Shown here piece by piece: positions 44,688-55,526 of a DNA stretch of 64,000 nt (position 1 is the stretch's first letter; each line of letters begins with the position of its first letter). Source of the DNA: Miscanthus floridulus. Its lineage: Eukaryota; Streptophyta; Magnoliopsida; Poales; Poaceae. The notes beneath the pieces are model-generated. The model did no database searches. It worked only from the letters and a program-made list of their open reading frames with translations, and was not told where the DNA came from. A program made the position numbers and the translations under genes. The DNA lies in contig NC_089597.1 in NCBI RefSeq assembly GCF_019320115.1, positions 115,884,000 through 115,947,999 on the forward strand. Reading direction: 5' to 3'.

Positions 44688-44810
44688 GGGCATGTTTGAT
44701 ACGCATAGCTAGTTACTAGTTTGGGCTAAAAATTAGTTGTGGTTGGCTATCTAGTTGGCTAACAATAAGTTGAAAACTTTGCTAAAAAATCAGTCTACTT
44801 GTTTAGATGC
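44688..44810. mobile_element. Inverted, truncated copy of the preceding MITE
   Basis: Starts gggcatgtttgatacgca and follows the complement of the neighbouring MITE, then stops where the Tat LTR begins at 44811. The missing half was not found on the far side of the Tat element. Confidence 0.6.
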
Positions 44811-46017
44811 TGTCGGTGCAGAAAGTGACCAACATGTAAATATTTGTAGTTTTGTCGTGCGTTGTGATCGGATGTGGCCTAGCACTCAATGACACAGGGT
44901 TTATACTGGTTTAGGCAACGTGCCCTACATCCAGTTTGAGTCGGCCAGTGACTTTATTCCTGAGCCTAAGTGCTCAAAGTTTGCTATGGGGTTACAAACA
45001 GAAGGGAGTAAGATGGGGGTGCAAGAGGTCCGGTCGGACTCTGGTCTGAAGGGCCAAGAGTGACAGGAGCTCCGCTATGTGCTAAGTGTTTGAGTGTGCG
45101 CTCTATGTAGCATTAGAGTGTCTAAAGCTAGCAGAGGGTGAATCGATGTAGGTGAACTGATGGATCCTCCTGTTGGGAGAGAGCGCATCCCCTTTTATAG
45201 ATAAAGGGGGTGGCCTTTACAGGTGAGAGAGAGAGAGAGTGAGAGTATGTATGCTACTAAGTCTTGTTGCCTACGCCATTGGGTATAAGATGATGGTAGG
45301 CGCCCACAACACTGTTGATGTCAGACGCATGTGGGAGGTTTTTACCATGTTCTCCATGTAGGGAAAATGATTGCCCCTACAACACTGTTGGTGTCCAGAG
45401 GCATATGGGGAGAGCCTTAGAGTGCTTGTCTTGGTATGGGAGTTGATGGCGCCCACAACACTATAGGGCAAATGTCGGCGCCCATAACACTACTTGGGTT
45501 CTAACATGCCTGGAAGGTTGCAGGGCACCCTTCTGACATGTTCTATTGGTACTATAGGTGTATAGTGTATGGTCCTCGATATTGCGGTTGACTTGAGTGT
45601 CTTGTTTTACATGCTTCGCCCGTTACCTGGTCCTCATTGAGCGGGCATCCCTAGTCAGTTGGTCCTAGTCGGCTCTGACTGCGCCAGTCGGAGAAGAGCT
45701 ATAAGCAGAGGTTCGGTGTATCCTTAGTCGGAGACGTGGGTCGGAGTTGGAAGAATTGTTTAGCCAAGCCTTCCGGTTGGAGAGATGGGCCAGAGTCGGA
45801 AGCGAGGCCTTCTGGTCGGAGAGGAGGGCTAGAGTCAGAAGCGAGCATCGTTCCTTCTTAGCCAAGCCTTTCGGTCAGAGATTGGATCATCCTTTTGGCC
45901 TGTCGTTAGGTTTTTGGGCCGGCCCAGGAGTTGCGCATCGTTCGCAACATAGTCTGCTGGGCTGAGCTTTTGTTGGGAAGCCGGTCCATGAGGGACCCCG
46001 GATTTATGAACCCGACA
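44811..46017 (-). repeat. 3' LTR of the Tat element
   Basis: 1207 bp, TGTCGGTG on the plus strand at the left and ACCCGACA at the right. It contains ggtttatactggtttaggca and gggaccccggatttatgaac, familiar from grass Tat LTRs. A minus-strand TATA (TATAAAAG) lies in the palindromic ccccttttatagataaaggg near 45190-45209. Confidence 0.85.
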
Positions 46018-46289
46018 GGAGCCCCCGAGCCCTCGGGCGATTTAGGTAGAATCATCTGGGGGATTTTTGTCTTGACAGCTGGTGCGTGCGAACACACCCG
46101 CAGGTTTAGGCCCCGAGCCCCTGGCGATTTGGGTAGAATCGTCTAGGAGGTGTTTGTCAACGGGCGTGTGTGTGTGTGCACCTTAGTGGGCATAGCCTCT
46201 TCTTTTCTAGTTTTTGACTCATCATTTCTAGGAGCATGGTCCTAGGTGTTTGGTCGCGGTCAAGGGACTGGGTGAGATGGAGTTGTGGA

Positions 46290-46960
46290 CCCAGGTGTCG
46301 GGCGTAGCCAAGGGACAGCCGAGGAATCGGGCGAGTCGGAGTCATAGATCTAGGCACTAGGCACAGCGAGGGATCGGACGAGTCAGGGTCGTGGATCTAG
46401 GCGTCGGTCGTGCTGAGGGATCTGGTGAGTCAGAGTCATGGATCTAGCCGCTGTGCGTAATGAGGGATCGAGCGAGTTGGAGTCATGGATCCAGGCATCG
46501 AACGTGCCGAGGTGCTTTGGAGGCGGGTGAGTCGGAGTCGTGGATCCAGGCATCGGATGTGCCGAGGCATTTGGATGCAGGCGCTATGCGCAATGAGGGA
46601 TCAGGCGAGCTAGAGTCACGGACCTAGGCACTGGGCGCAATGAGGGATCGGGTGAGTCAGAGTTGTGGATCTAGGTGTCGGACGTGCCGAGGCGTTTGGA
46701 TGCAGGCGCTGTGTGCAATGAGGGATCGGGCGAGCCGGAGTCACAAATCTACGCGCTGGGCGCAACGAGGGATTAGGCAAGTCGGAGTCATGGATCTGGG
46801 CATTGGACGTGCCGAGGCGTTTTGATGCAGGCGCTGTGCGCAATGAGGGATTGGGCGAGTTGGAGTCACAGATCCAGGCGTTGGGCGTGCTGAGGGATCA
46901 GGCGAGTCAGAGTCATGAACCCAGGCACAGCCGAGGCATTGGGCGTCTTGAGGCCCTGAG
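46290..46960. repeat. 47/78-bp alternating tandem array in the Tat 3' region
   Basis: About 11 imperfect units each start gagtcggagtc(a/g)tggatc. Unit starts lie near 46338, 46379, 46425, 46472, 46527, 46605, 46652, 46730 and on to about 46900. Short units are about 47 bp. Long units are about 78 bp because of an extra tttggatgcaggcgctgtgc-type insert. In the middle of the array the two types alternate, giving a ~125-bp higher-order unit. The plus strand is open in places, but the frames differ between units. Confidence 0.88.
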
Positions 46961-47039
46961 CCCCATTGGGCTTGGTAGGGGTCAAGTTGAGTTTTCGTGT
47001 GTTACCCCATCTGTGGTTTCTCACAAGCAGAGCGGCTGA

Positions 47040-47820
47040 ACTAACATCGCTTGCCTCGGTGGCTCGAGTGACGTGCTCGGTGAGCTCGCTAATGGGCACG
47101 TTCGAGTGAAATATAGGTCCGTCGTTCGTGATGGGGTCGGCATAGCCCTCATGTGGCATTCCACTGCTCCTTAACCCGCAACCCGGTAGATGCCTGGGTC
47201 ATTCCAGAGACCAACCCGAGTGGCCCGCTGGCCTCCCCTCGATGGAGATTCTATGAGTTTGCCTCGAGGTTAGGATCAAACAAGAAGGTTGAGATGAACC
47301 TCTCTGCTTCGAAGTAGACTAGGCGAGGGCCGCTCGGGACTCATCTGCATTTTCTCCCCTAGCTCTGTTTGACGCGGGGCGTCCTCAAGCCCTTCGTGGG
47401 CTGACCTTCAAACCCCGATTGGTCGTTGCTCATGTTGAATGAGGCAACTACCGCTTCATGACGCAACACAGAGCATTGTGATGCATTTAACTGCATATGC
47501 GATGCTTTGGAGGTATGGAATGAATGAATGCGTGCATGGATGAATGAATGCTCGTATAAAGAAATAGTGGGGGTTGGTAATGTTACCTTGATGACTCGAG
47601 TGATGGGGTTTGAGGAGCTCCTATCAAATATGTCCGACCAGGATGCGCGCTCATCATTCATGATGGAGTCAGCATGGCCCACATGGGGCATCCCTCTGCT
47701 CCGTACCTATCTCTCGGCGTTTGCCTGAGCCGTCCGATCGACTCAGGAAGCCCGTTGGTCTCTCCTGGGTGGAGATCCCATAGTTGGGCCTTTCCAAGTC
47801 CCACCTGGGAAGGCAGAGAG
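47040..47820. repeat. Diverged ~530-bp duplication in the Tat 3' region
   Basis: 47040-47280 (ggctcgagtgacgtgctc, atggggtcggcatagccc, gagattctatgag) and 47580-47820 (gactcgagtgatggggtt, atggagtcagcatggccc, gagatcccatag) are collinear diverged copies. Non-coding. Confidence 0.6.
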
Positions 47821-48194
47821 CCACCTATGTGCAGTTGCGCCTTGTTTCTTGCGCCCGGCATGTGGTAGTGGTGGGCCATACCCAGGCCATGTCCCATCTA
47901 ACCAGGCGCCATTCCATCGGGCAGGGTGCATCCCATCGGTCAGGGTGTGTCCTGTCATTTCCTATCCACATTGAATGGGGAAGGGAGAGGGTTTTTTGCC
48001 CCAACCTTTCGCCTTTCCTCAACTATTGCGCCTCCTCCTTAAATAGGGGAAGGTAGAGGGCTTTTGTCCTATTCCTTTGCCTATTCTCCATCTGTCACCT
48101 CTCCTCCTTCCTTCTTGCTAAGAGCGTTTGTGTGTCGCTGTGGTTCCTTAGTGATAGAGAGGGTAGGTGAGGGGGAGAACTCATAGATCCGTTC

Positions 48195-48895
48195 ATGAAT
48201 CCGGAGCACAATGTTGAGCTAGAGGCCATTCGAGGCATGCTGGCTGCCTTCGCCAAGAAGGGGCGGCTTCCACCGAAGGAAGTGGTGCCCTGGATCCTAC
48301 GTGGACTCCTTGATGAGTGGGGCCTAGAGCTACTGCACCTTAATCCGACTGGGGCGCTGCACGTCGCCAGTTTCATCATCATCTATGAGACCTTCTTCGG
48401 GACGGAGCAGTACACGACTCTTTCCGACGGATCTTCACCAGGCAAGCCTTGTCGGAGGGGAAGCCGCCCAGGACCACGTCGGTGGAGGGTTTCGCGCCTA
48501 CAGCTGCTTAGGTCGGCCAGTTCATAGAGTTTGATGAGATGTCAGAGACATCCTCTAGCCATGGCGGCCATACTACGGTAGGCAGTGTCCCTATCCAGGG
48601 GCTGCCCTGCCTGTATGGGAAAGTCTAGAGCTCCATGTTCTTCTGCTGAGCACCTATGGGGGTGACGCCCTTGAGGTACCCATTGCGCTTCACCAAAGTC
48701 GAGGGAGAGGAACTGGGTGGGGCCCTTACGAGCGTGACTGAAGGTGTGTGTCAAGAAGACATCACCCAGCCTACGGATGGAGTGGAGGTTGGGTCAGAAG
48801 CTCTATCCAAGCCGAGCATTGCCCTATCGGAGGGCGAGCAGCCTTTATCTTCGCTGGTTGTGTTGTCAGCCAATGCCGTTGGGCGGCCACAGTAG
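48195..48895 (+). pseudogene. Antisense extra ORF (aORF) of the Tat element
   Basis: Plus strand, opposite to gag-pol. It begins MNPEHNVELEAIRGMLAAFA and contains LPPKEVVPWILRGLLDEWGL and LLHLNPTGALHVASF with ETFFG. This resembles the 'putative gypsy type transposon' domain (PF04195-like) in extra ORFs of grass Tat elements. The frame shifts near 48420, where RRIFTRQALSEGKPP continues in another frame, and again later to a piece (48656-48895) ending AVGRPQ. A TATA-like ttaaatagggg lies at about 48038 upstream. The function of such ORFs is unknown. This copy is broken. Confidence 0.65.
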
Positions 48896-49462
48896 AAGTA
48901 GCCAGCAGATGTAACAGTTAAGTTCGTGGGGTGCCCCTGTGTGAACAGTTCATATTGACGAATACATCACTTTTTTGTTTGTGATGAATTACTTCGTTTG
49001 GGGAAGCTTGTCCTGTCCGTTCCTTATTTTACCTTAGCATATCTTTGTTTTTATTCTTTCTTTTTCACACCTGCCCGTTCATCCCTTAGGTTGCAACCTT
49101 AAGAGCCCGGGCGTGGCCCACGAGGCTCAACTGCTCGTAACCATAGGTAGAGGTGGGGTGTGATCGGTCAGAATGTTGAAGCAAAGTTACATAAGATAAT
49201 TAAAGGATTGGACTACCCTTTCGTTTGGGTAACAAATGTATTTACCATATGATAGTAAAAATGAGGTGGTATCGCACCCTTGTGGAGCCCCCGAGCGACC
49301 CAAGCCGAAAGTGTTCGGGCCGGGGTGCTTTGTAGGAGCGAACGTTGAATGAAAGAAAACGGTAAAGACCAAATTTTAGGGGAAGAAATGACGTAGCTGT
49401 TCGATGTTCCAAGTATTGGTGAGAACATTGTCGTTGTCATACTTTAGTCAGTAGGCACCTGG
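48896..49462. other. Tat region between aORF and integrase
   Basis: Non-coding on inspection. Contains gtggagcccccgagcgacc near 49280, similar to the polypurine-tract side sequence. Confidence 0.4.
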
Positions 49463-50335
49463 TCAGATAACTTCAGTCACCGTATAGGGTCCATCCCAAG
49501 GCGGAGAGAGTTTTTGCTTCTCCTTGGTCGATTGGGTCCTTCGAAGCACGAGGTCTCCGACCTCGAGGATCCTTCCTCTGATTTTCTTCTCATGGTACCT
49601 GCATAGAGTCTGCTGGTAGCGAGCGGAGCGGATGATGGTTGTCTCGCAGGCCTCCTCAAGAAGGTCAATTGTGTCTTGTTGAGCCTCCATGGCTCAGTCA
49701 TGGTCGAAGGCCTTCACTCTTGGGGCACCGTGGTCGATGTCAGAGGGCAGCACTGCTTTAGCTTCGTAGGCCAGGAAGAAGGGTGCGAAACCTGTGGATC
49801 GGTTTGGGGTGTTCTTAGGCTCTAGAGGATCGCTGGGACCTCTACAACCCATCGCCCAGTGTATTTGTTGAGTCGGTCGAAGATATGTGGCTTAAGTCCT
49901 TGGAGGACCATGCCATTGGCACGCTCAACCTGACTGTTAGTACATGGGTGTCCGATCAAGGCCTAGTCGATCCTGATGCCGTATCCACCACTGAAGTCCA
50001 GGAACTTCTTCCTGGTGAAGTTAGTTTCATGGTTAGTGATGATACAGTTAGGAACACCGAACCGGTAGATGATGTTGAGGAAGAATTTGACCGCCTCTTC
50101 CGAGCGGATGTTGGTGATGAGCTTCGCCTCTATCCACTTGGTGAATTTATCCACTGCTATGAGTAGGTGAGTGAAGCCATGACAGCCCTTTTCGAGGGGT
50201 CCTACCATGTCGAGGCCCCAGACCATGAACAGCCAGGTGATGGGGATGGTTTGGAGCTCCTGTGCCAGCAGATGAGTTTGTCGAGCATAGAACTATCATC
50301 CCTCGCACCTGCGGACGACCTTCTCTGCATCTCAT
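49463..50335 (-). pseudogene. Tat integrase, inactive
   Basis: Core: GLDMVGPLEKGCHGFTHLLI with the first Asp, TKWIEA, then RFGVPNCIITNHETNFT, where the usual second Asp of the ITDNGT-type motif is replaced. The C-terminal part at 49690-49463 reads EEACETTIIRSARYQQTLCR, then VGDLVLRR and PPWDGPYTVTEVI. The pieces are in different frames with stops between. With the catalytic Asp lost and frames broken it cannot integrate DNA. Confidence 0.82.
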
Positions 50336-50358
50336 AGCACGGTGAGCTAGTAAAAAGC

Positions 50359-51473
50359 TTAGCGAAAGGCTTTTTCGACCAGTGACCTCAGGGCTACGTG
50401 ATGTCCGTAGATTCTAGCATGGACCTCGAGGAGGAGTTGTTTCCCTTGGTTGGTAGGGATGCATTTCATGAGTAAACCTAATGGACTTTGCTTGTAGAGT
50501 TCATCATCAATGGCGATGAACGTCTTGGCGCGTCGAGCGATCCATCGAGCTTCAGTCCTTTCGGGAGGGGAAACCTCCTCGAGGAGGTAGGCAAGTAGCG
50601 ATGCTCGCCAGTCGATTTGATCGAGTGCCCACACAGCGACATCGACGGGTGACATCATCATGGAGGCACTGGGGTCGAAGCCCTCGAGCACTGGTTTGGC
50701 ATCGGGGTTAGAGCCCCTGAGCATTAGGTTGGCGTCAGGGTGTGTCTAGATTGGACCTTCCAGGATGCAAGCGGATGACTCATGGAGGTCATTGATGAAG
50801 ACCCCGCTTGGAGATGGATCGCGCCTGGCAGCTAATTTTTTGAGAAAATCGGCGACATCATTGTCCTTTCACGGACATGATGTAGCTCGATCCCCTAGAA
50901 TTTGTCCTCGAGCTTGCGCACCTCTTGGCAGTATGCTACCATGAGGGGGCTTTTGCAGGAGGACTCCTTCATGACCTAGTCGATGACTAGCTCCGAGTCA
51001 CCACGAACATAGAGTCACATAGAACTAAGCTTGACGATGATGTGTAGTCCATTGATGAGAGCCTCGTACTCCATGACATTGTTTGAGGCTCAGAAGTGGA
51101 GGCGGATGGCGTAGCAGAGCCTACTCCTATCTAGGGAGATCTGAACCAATCCAGCCACCAAGCCAGGCGCCATGACGGACCTGTCAAAGTACATCGTCTA
51201 GTACTTGTGGGTGACGTCTGGGGTCGGTAGCTAGACCTCCGTTCAATCGATGACAAAATCCACGAGAGCCTGAGACTTAATAGTGGTATGGGGGATATAC
51301 CTGATGTCATGGCCCATGAGTTCTAGTGCCCACTTGGAGATCCATCCTGTGGCATCACGGCTGCGGACGATGTCTCCAAGCAGGTATGAAGTAACGACCA
51401 TGACCTCGTGGTCGGTGAAGTAGTGTAGGAGCTTCCTGGTCGCCATCAGCATGGCGTATAGGAGTTTTTGCAC
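50359..51473 (-). pseudogene. Tat RNase H and connecting region
   Basis: 51473-51243 reads QKLLYAMLMATRKLLHYFTD, VVTSYLLGDIV and GWISKWALELMGHDIRYIPH, the RT connection/RNase H region. 50724-50359 has DQIDWRASLLAYLLEEVSPP and EVHARIYGHHVALRSLVEKAF, the segment before the integrase zinc-binding part. Stops separate them. Confidence 0.75.
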
Positions 51474-52179
51474 CTAGGGGTACTAGACCTTGGGGTCGGT
51501 GAGTACCTCTCTAACAAAGTATATGGATCGCTAGACCTTAAGGTGGTGTCCTGGCTCCTCCCTTTCGATGACTAGGGCAGCGCTCACCAAGTGGTTGCCC
51601 GCCACGACGTAGAGGAGGAGGGGTTCTCCCTATTTGGGAGCGATGAGGATTGGGGCTGACGTCAGTGACATTTGGGCCTCTTCAAAGCCTGTTGCGCTTC
51701 CTTAGTCTAGACGAAGGTGTTCATCCTTTTGAGGAGCTTGTAGAGAGGCATCCCCCGCTCGCCGAGCTAGGAGATGAACCGGCTCAGGGAGGCCAAGCAA
51801 CCGGTGAGCCTCTGTATGCCCTTGATGTTGCGTATAGGGCCCATGTTGGAGATGGCCATGATCTTTTCGGGGTTGGCCTCGATACCTCATTTGGACATGA
51901 TGTATCCAAGCTGCTTCCTCTTCAGAACCCCAAAAATGCATTTCTCAGGATTCAATTTGATGTTGAACCTTCGGAGGTTCGCGAACGTTGCGGCCAAGTT
52001 TGCGATCAGGTCACAAGCTTGAGTCATTTTGACCACTATGTCATCAACATAGACGGTGATTGTTGGTTTCGGCCGCTCAGTTTGATCAGGCTGATCAGGT
52101 GGGTCGATTTGGTCAGCGAAGCATTGCTACATGCACCTTTGGTATGTGGCGCCATCATTCTTCAGACCGAAAGGCATGG

Positions 52180-52587
52180 TTACATAATAGTACAAACCAT
52201 ACAGGGTGATGAATGAAGTTTCATCGTATTCTGGTGATAGCCTGAGTAGGCATCTAGAAAGGAGAGGATCTCATATCCCGAGGTGGAGTCGACTATCTGG
52301 TCTATGCATGGCAAAGGAAAGTGATCCTTTGGACACGCTTTGTTGAGGCCAGTATAATCAACACACATTCTCCATTTCCCGGTTTTCTTTTTAACAAGAA
52401 TGGGATTAGCAAGCCACTCGAAGTGGAATACCTCTATGATGAATCTGACTGCCAGGAGTTTGGTGACCTCCTCGCCTATGGCCCTGCGCCTCTCATCGTC
52501 AAAGCAGCGCAGGCGTTGTTTGGTGGGCTTCGAGCCCGGGATGAGGCGTAGTGCGTGCTCGGTGACGTCCCATAGTATGCCTGGCAT
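52180..52587 (-). pseudogene. Tat reverse transcriptase fragment
   Basis: 136 codons in one frame: GSKPTKQRLRCFDDERRRAI, NPILVKKKTGKWRMCVDYTG, LNKACPKDHFPLPCIDQIVD, LSFLDAYSGYHQ. These are the N-terminal fingers and first conserved blocks of Ty3 RT; the Asp of FLDAYSGYHQ is one catalytic position. The remainder (52180-51480) lies in broken frames (the second catalytic block is recognisable as the complement of tatgtcatcaacata near 52040). Confidence 0.85.
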
Positions 52588-52884
52588 GTCAGATGGCTTC
52601 CATGCGAAGACATCATGATTGGCACATAGGAAGTCGACAAGCTCGCATTCCTATTTGGTCGAGAGCTGGGTCCTGATCTGGACCGTCTTGGTTGGGTAAG
52701 TGGGGTCGATCCCCACCGCCTTGGTTTCTTCGAGTGGGTAGAAGGTTATCGAGGAGATTGGTTTGTTATAGTCTAGGACTGCTGGGGTTGACGACTCCCT
52801 GAGCCATGGGACCTTGGAAGAGTTGATGATGGCAGTGCGAGCTCGTAATGCTCGCAATTGCACGTGAAGGCGTGTGAGAAGGTG

Positions 52885-53502
52885 CTACCCATAGTGATGA
52901 CCATTCGGTCCCGACATCTTCAGCTTTAGGTAGGTGTAGTTGGGGACCACCATGAACATGGCATAGCATGGCCGCCCCAAGATGGCGAGGTAAGACCCTG
53001 GGAAGTCCACCACCTCGAAGGTGAGCACCTTTGAGCGGAAGTTGGCTCGGTCGCCAAATGTGATGGGTAGGTTGATTTGCCCAAGCGGGTATGCCTGTGC
53101 TCCTGGAATCACGCCGTGGAAGGGAGAGCTCGCTGGTCAGAGTTTTGACCAATGGATGCGCATGGCATCGAGGGTGTCGACATAGAGGATGTTGAGGCCG
53201 CTGCCTCTGTCCATCAGCACCTTGGTGAGGTGCTTTTTGCGGATGATAGGGTCTATGATGAGAGAGTAGCGTCCTAGTCTGGCAACGTGGGATGGATGGT
53301 CCCTCCGATCAAAAGTGATCAGAGAATCTGACCAGCGGAGGAAGAAGGGGATGGCCGTTTCGGTGATGCATGCCTCTCGGTAGCACACTTTGTGCTGGCC
53401 CTTGGAGTTGACGGCATCGGATCCCCCGAAGATCATGATGCATTCATCAGGGTTAGGGAAGCCGTCCCCATCCTTGCCCGCCATGCCTCCTTTCCTAGCC
53501 AT
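52885..53502 (-). pseudogene. Tat protease (retropepsin) region
   Basis: 53502-53137 includes NPDECIMIFGGSDAVNSKGQ and ends with LMDRGSGLNILYVDTLDAMR. The active-site D-x-GS has Arg where Gly is usual. The following frame (53112-52885) gives AYPLGQINLPITFGDRANFR, VVDFPGSYLAILGRPCYAMF and NYTYLKLKMSGPNG, the flap and C-terminal part. A frameshift near 53120 separates the halves. Confidence 0.8.
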
Positions 53503-54465
53503 TGCCTCCTTGCCCTTTCCTTCTTTTAGCCCGTCGGCCTATTGTAGGAAGCGCTTGACGACCTCATAGTACTTGTAGAGGTGTTTGATGGGGTAAGTGT
53601 GGTTGGTGTAGGGACTATCCATGAGCTTCCTAAAGTGATCAGGCAAGCCCTGCTGGGGCTACTTGCCCATGCGATCAGCTATGACAACCAACGCGGAGTT
53701 GGCCGTTTGACGCCAATCCTTCTTGTTCTTCTTGCCCCTCTATGTGGAGGGGCCCTCATCTTGGTCCTCACGCTTGGGCTTGCCCTTGTACCGGCCTCCG
53801 TTGAAGACCACTCCGACCACCTCCTCACCGAAGGCATGGTTCGTGGCGACATCGAGCAAGTCGCGGGTGGTTCATTGCTTTAGGTAGCCAAGCTTGTGGA
53901 TCAGGGACTCGTAGGTCATCCCAAAGAGGAATGTGCTGATGATGTCCACGTTGACAACATCAGGAAGGGAGTTACACCGCTTTGAGAACCTATGGATGTA
54001 ATCTTGCAGGGACTTGTTGGGCTCCTGCTTGTAGCTCTTAAGGTTCTAGGAGTTCCTAGGGTGGACATACGTCCCCTGGAAGTTTCTGACAAAGATCCTC
54101 TTGAGGTCCACCCAGTCATGGATGCTATCGTGCAGGAGGAATTCGAGCCATGCTCAAACATGTTCCCCCACACGGATGGGGAGGTACTAAATGATGAAGT
54201 GATCATCATCCACTCCTCCAGCTTGGTAGGTGAGCCAAAAGTCTTCGAGCCATATTCCGGGGTGCATCTCCCTGGTATCCTTTACGATGTTGGTAGGCAG
54301 TTGAAAGTGCTGTGGGAACGACACTCTTTGGATGCGCCAGCCAAAGGCCCATGGTCCTAGGCCATCCAGGCGAGGACTCTGGGCGTTCAGTCGGCGACCA
54401 CGCCTGGGGTGCGTCTCCCCGGTCTCCTCGATGGTCCGATCAGAGCCCGTGTCGTCTGCTCTCAC
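53503..54465 (-). pseudogene. Tat gag, frameshifted
   Basis: 54465-54187 gives WRIQRVSFPQHFQLPTNIVK, EMHPGIWLEDFWLTYQAGGV and DDDHFII. Another frame further on gives DWVDLKRIFVRNFQG, NKSLQDYIHRFSKRCNSLPD and ISTFLFGMTYESLIHKLGY, the retrotransposon gag domain. Gag builds the virus-like particle in active relatives. Many stops. Confidence 0.8.
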
Positions 54466-55521
54466 TACAGCCCGATGGACGTCATCATCATGCTAGGCCC
54501 GACACCGGTTGCTGATGATGCTACAAGCATCTTGGTTTGGCCCATGGAGTTCGCGCATAGGTGGTCGGTGTGGAGCGGGTGCCAGGTTAGGCTATGGCGT
54601 AGTTGCGCCCTCTTGTTCCGTGCCTAGTGGTTGTAGTGGCAAGCGAATGGAGCGATGCATCCAGTGCGTCCCTACCCCCTGGTGGGGAGAGAGGGCGCGA
54701 GTTGGTGTCGCAATGTGGAGCTCTCTACCTGTTGAACGGCGGCGGTCTCCACCAGTGCCAGGAGGTTCCGATGGATCGCCTATTCCTAGGCTATCCAGCT
54801 TAGGGAGGCCACATAGGAGCAATGTTCTGGCTTGCCCGAGCAAACTGTGGGGGATCGTTCCCCCCATGGATGATGTCGCGCTAGACCTGGCGGGTGTGAC
54901 CCTGGGCGCTACTCGCCAGGTTATGCGCATGGGGTGCATCGTGGTGCACCGAGCGCGCTAGCGTGGGTGGCGGCTGGTTTTGCCCCCTTTGTTGTAGCTC
55001 CTCGGCGTGCGCCCGGACACACACGTGGGCATCCGCATGAGGGTCCAGAGGGGTGTGGGTCTGAAGAGACTCCACTACCACAGGCAGCTATCCTAGGGTG
55101 TCTGCCATAGCAGACTCCTAGGACAGAGGGTGGCTAGATGCCACGACATCGCTGATGCTAGAGCCGTCGCTCTCAACATCATCATCCAGGAGGTCATGAA
55201 AAGAGGTGGGAGCATAGCTTGCCATCCCCACGAATTCAGATGTGAGAGGGGGCGCCGCCAGCATCCTTCAGAGCCCTTGGGCGTATGCGTCTATGGGGGA
55301 TGCGAGGCCATAGGGGAACTGGTCGCATGGCTATCGTAGCAGGGACAACGGGGTCCCTCCAAAGAATCAGTGAAAGACAGCAAATAGTGAGTAAATAACA
55401 AAGCATACATTACTCATAGTGGGGTTTGAGCAGAGCGTATGCTCAAAAAGAAGCGCAAGTGCCTCGCTGTTGAAGTTGCTGTTGAAGTGTATAAGTGCAT
55501 TGCCCACCTCTTTATGAAAGC
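54466..55521. other. Tat gag N-terminal or leader region, decayed
   Basis: GC-rich with many short ORFs; no clear domain. 55370-55521 differs in composition and may already be outside the Tat element. Confidence 0.4.
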
Positions 55522-55526
55522 TTAAG

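Larger units (their letters stand above)
44811..55370 (-). mobile_element. Tat-lineage Ty3 retrotransposon (RIRE2/Retand-like), decayed, no 5' LTR
   Basis: Minus-strand element. From right to left in sense order: gag, protease, RT, RNase H and integrase relics (54465-49463), a long non-pol region with an antisense ORF and a tandem array (49.4-46.0 kb), a polypurine tract (complement of ggagcccccgagcc, 46018-46031), and the 3' LTR (46017-44811). Extra ORFs and repeats between integrase and the 3' LTR are a known trait of the Tat lineage. No second copy of the LTR occurs at the right, so the 5' end is lost or lies beyond recognition. The right edge is approximate. Confidence 0.82.

Noticed and set aside
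46290..46960. Spaced repeats with possible CRISPR-like layout
   Set aside because: The repeats are contiguous and imperfect within a retrotransposon 3' region, with no cas genes or unique spacers.
48542..49440. Minus-strand short ORFs between integrase and aORF as extra gag-pol genes
   Set aside because: No similarity to retroelement domains and frequent stops; they are shadows of the decayed aORF region.
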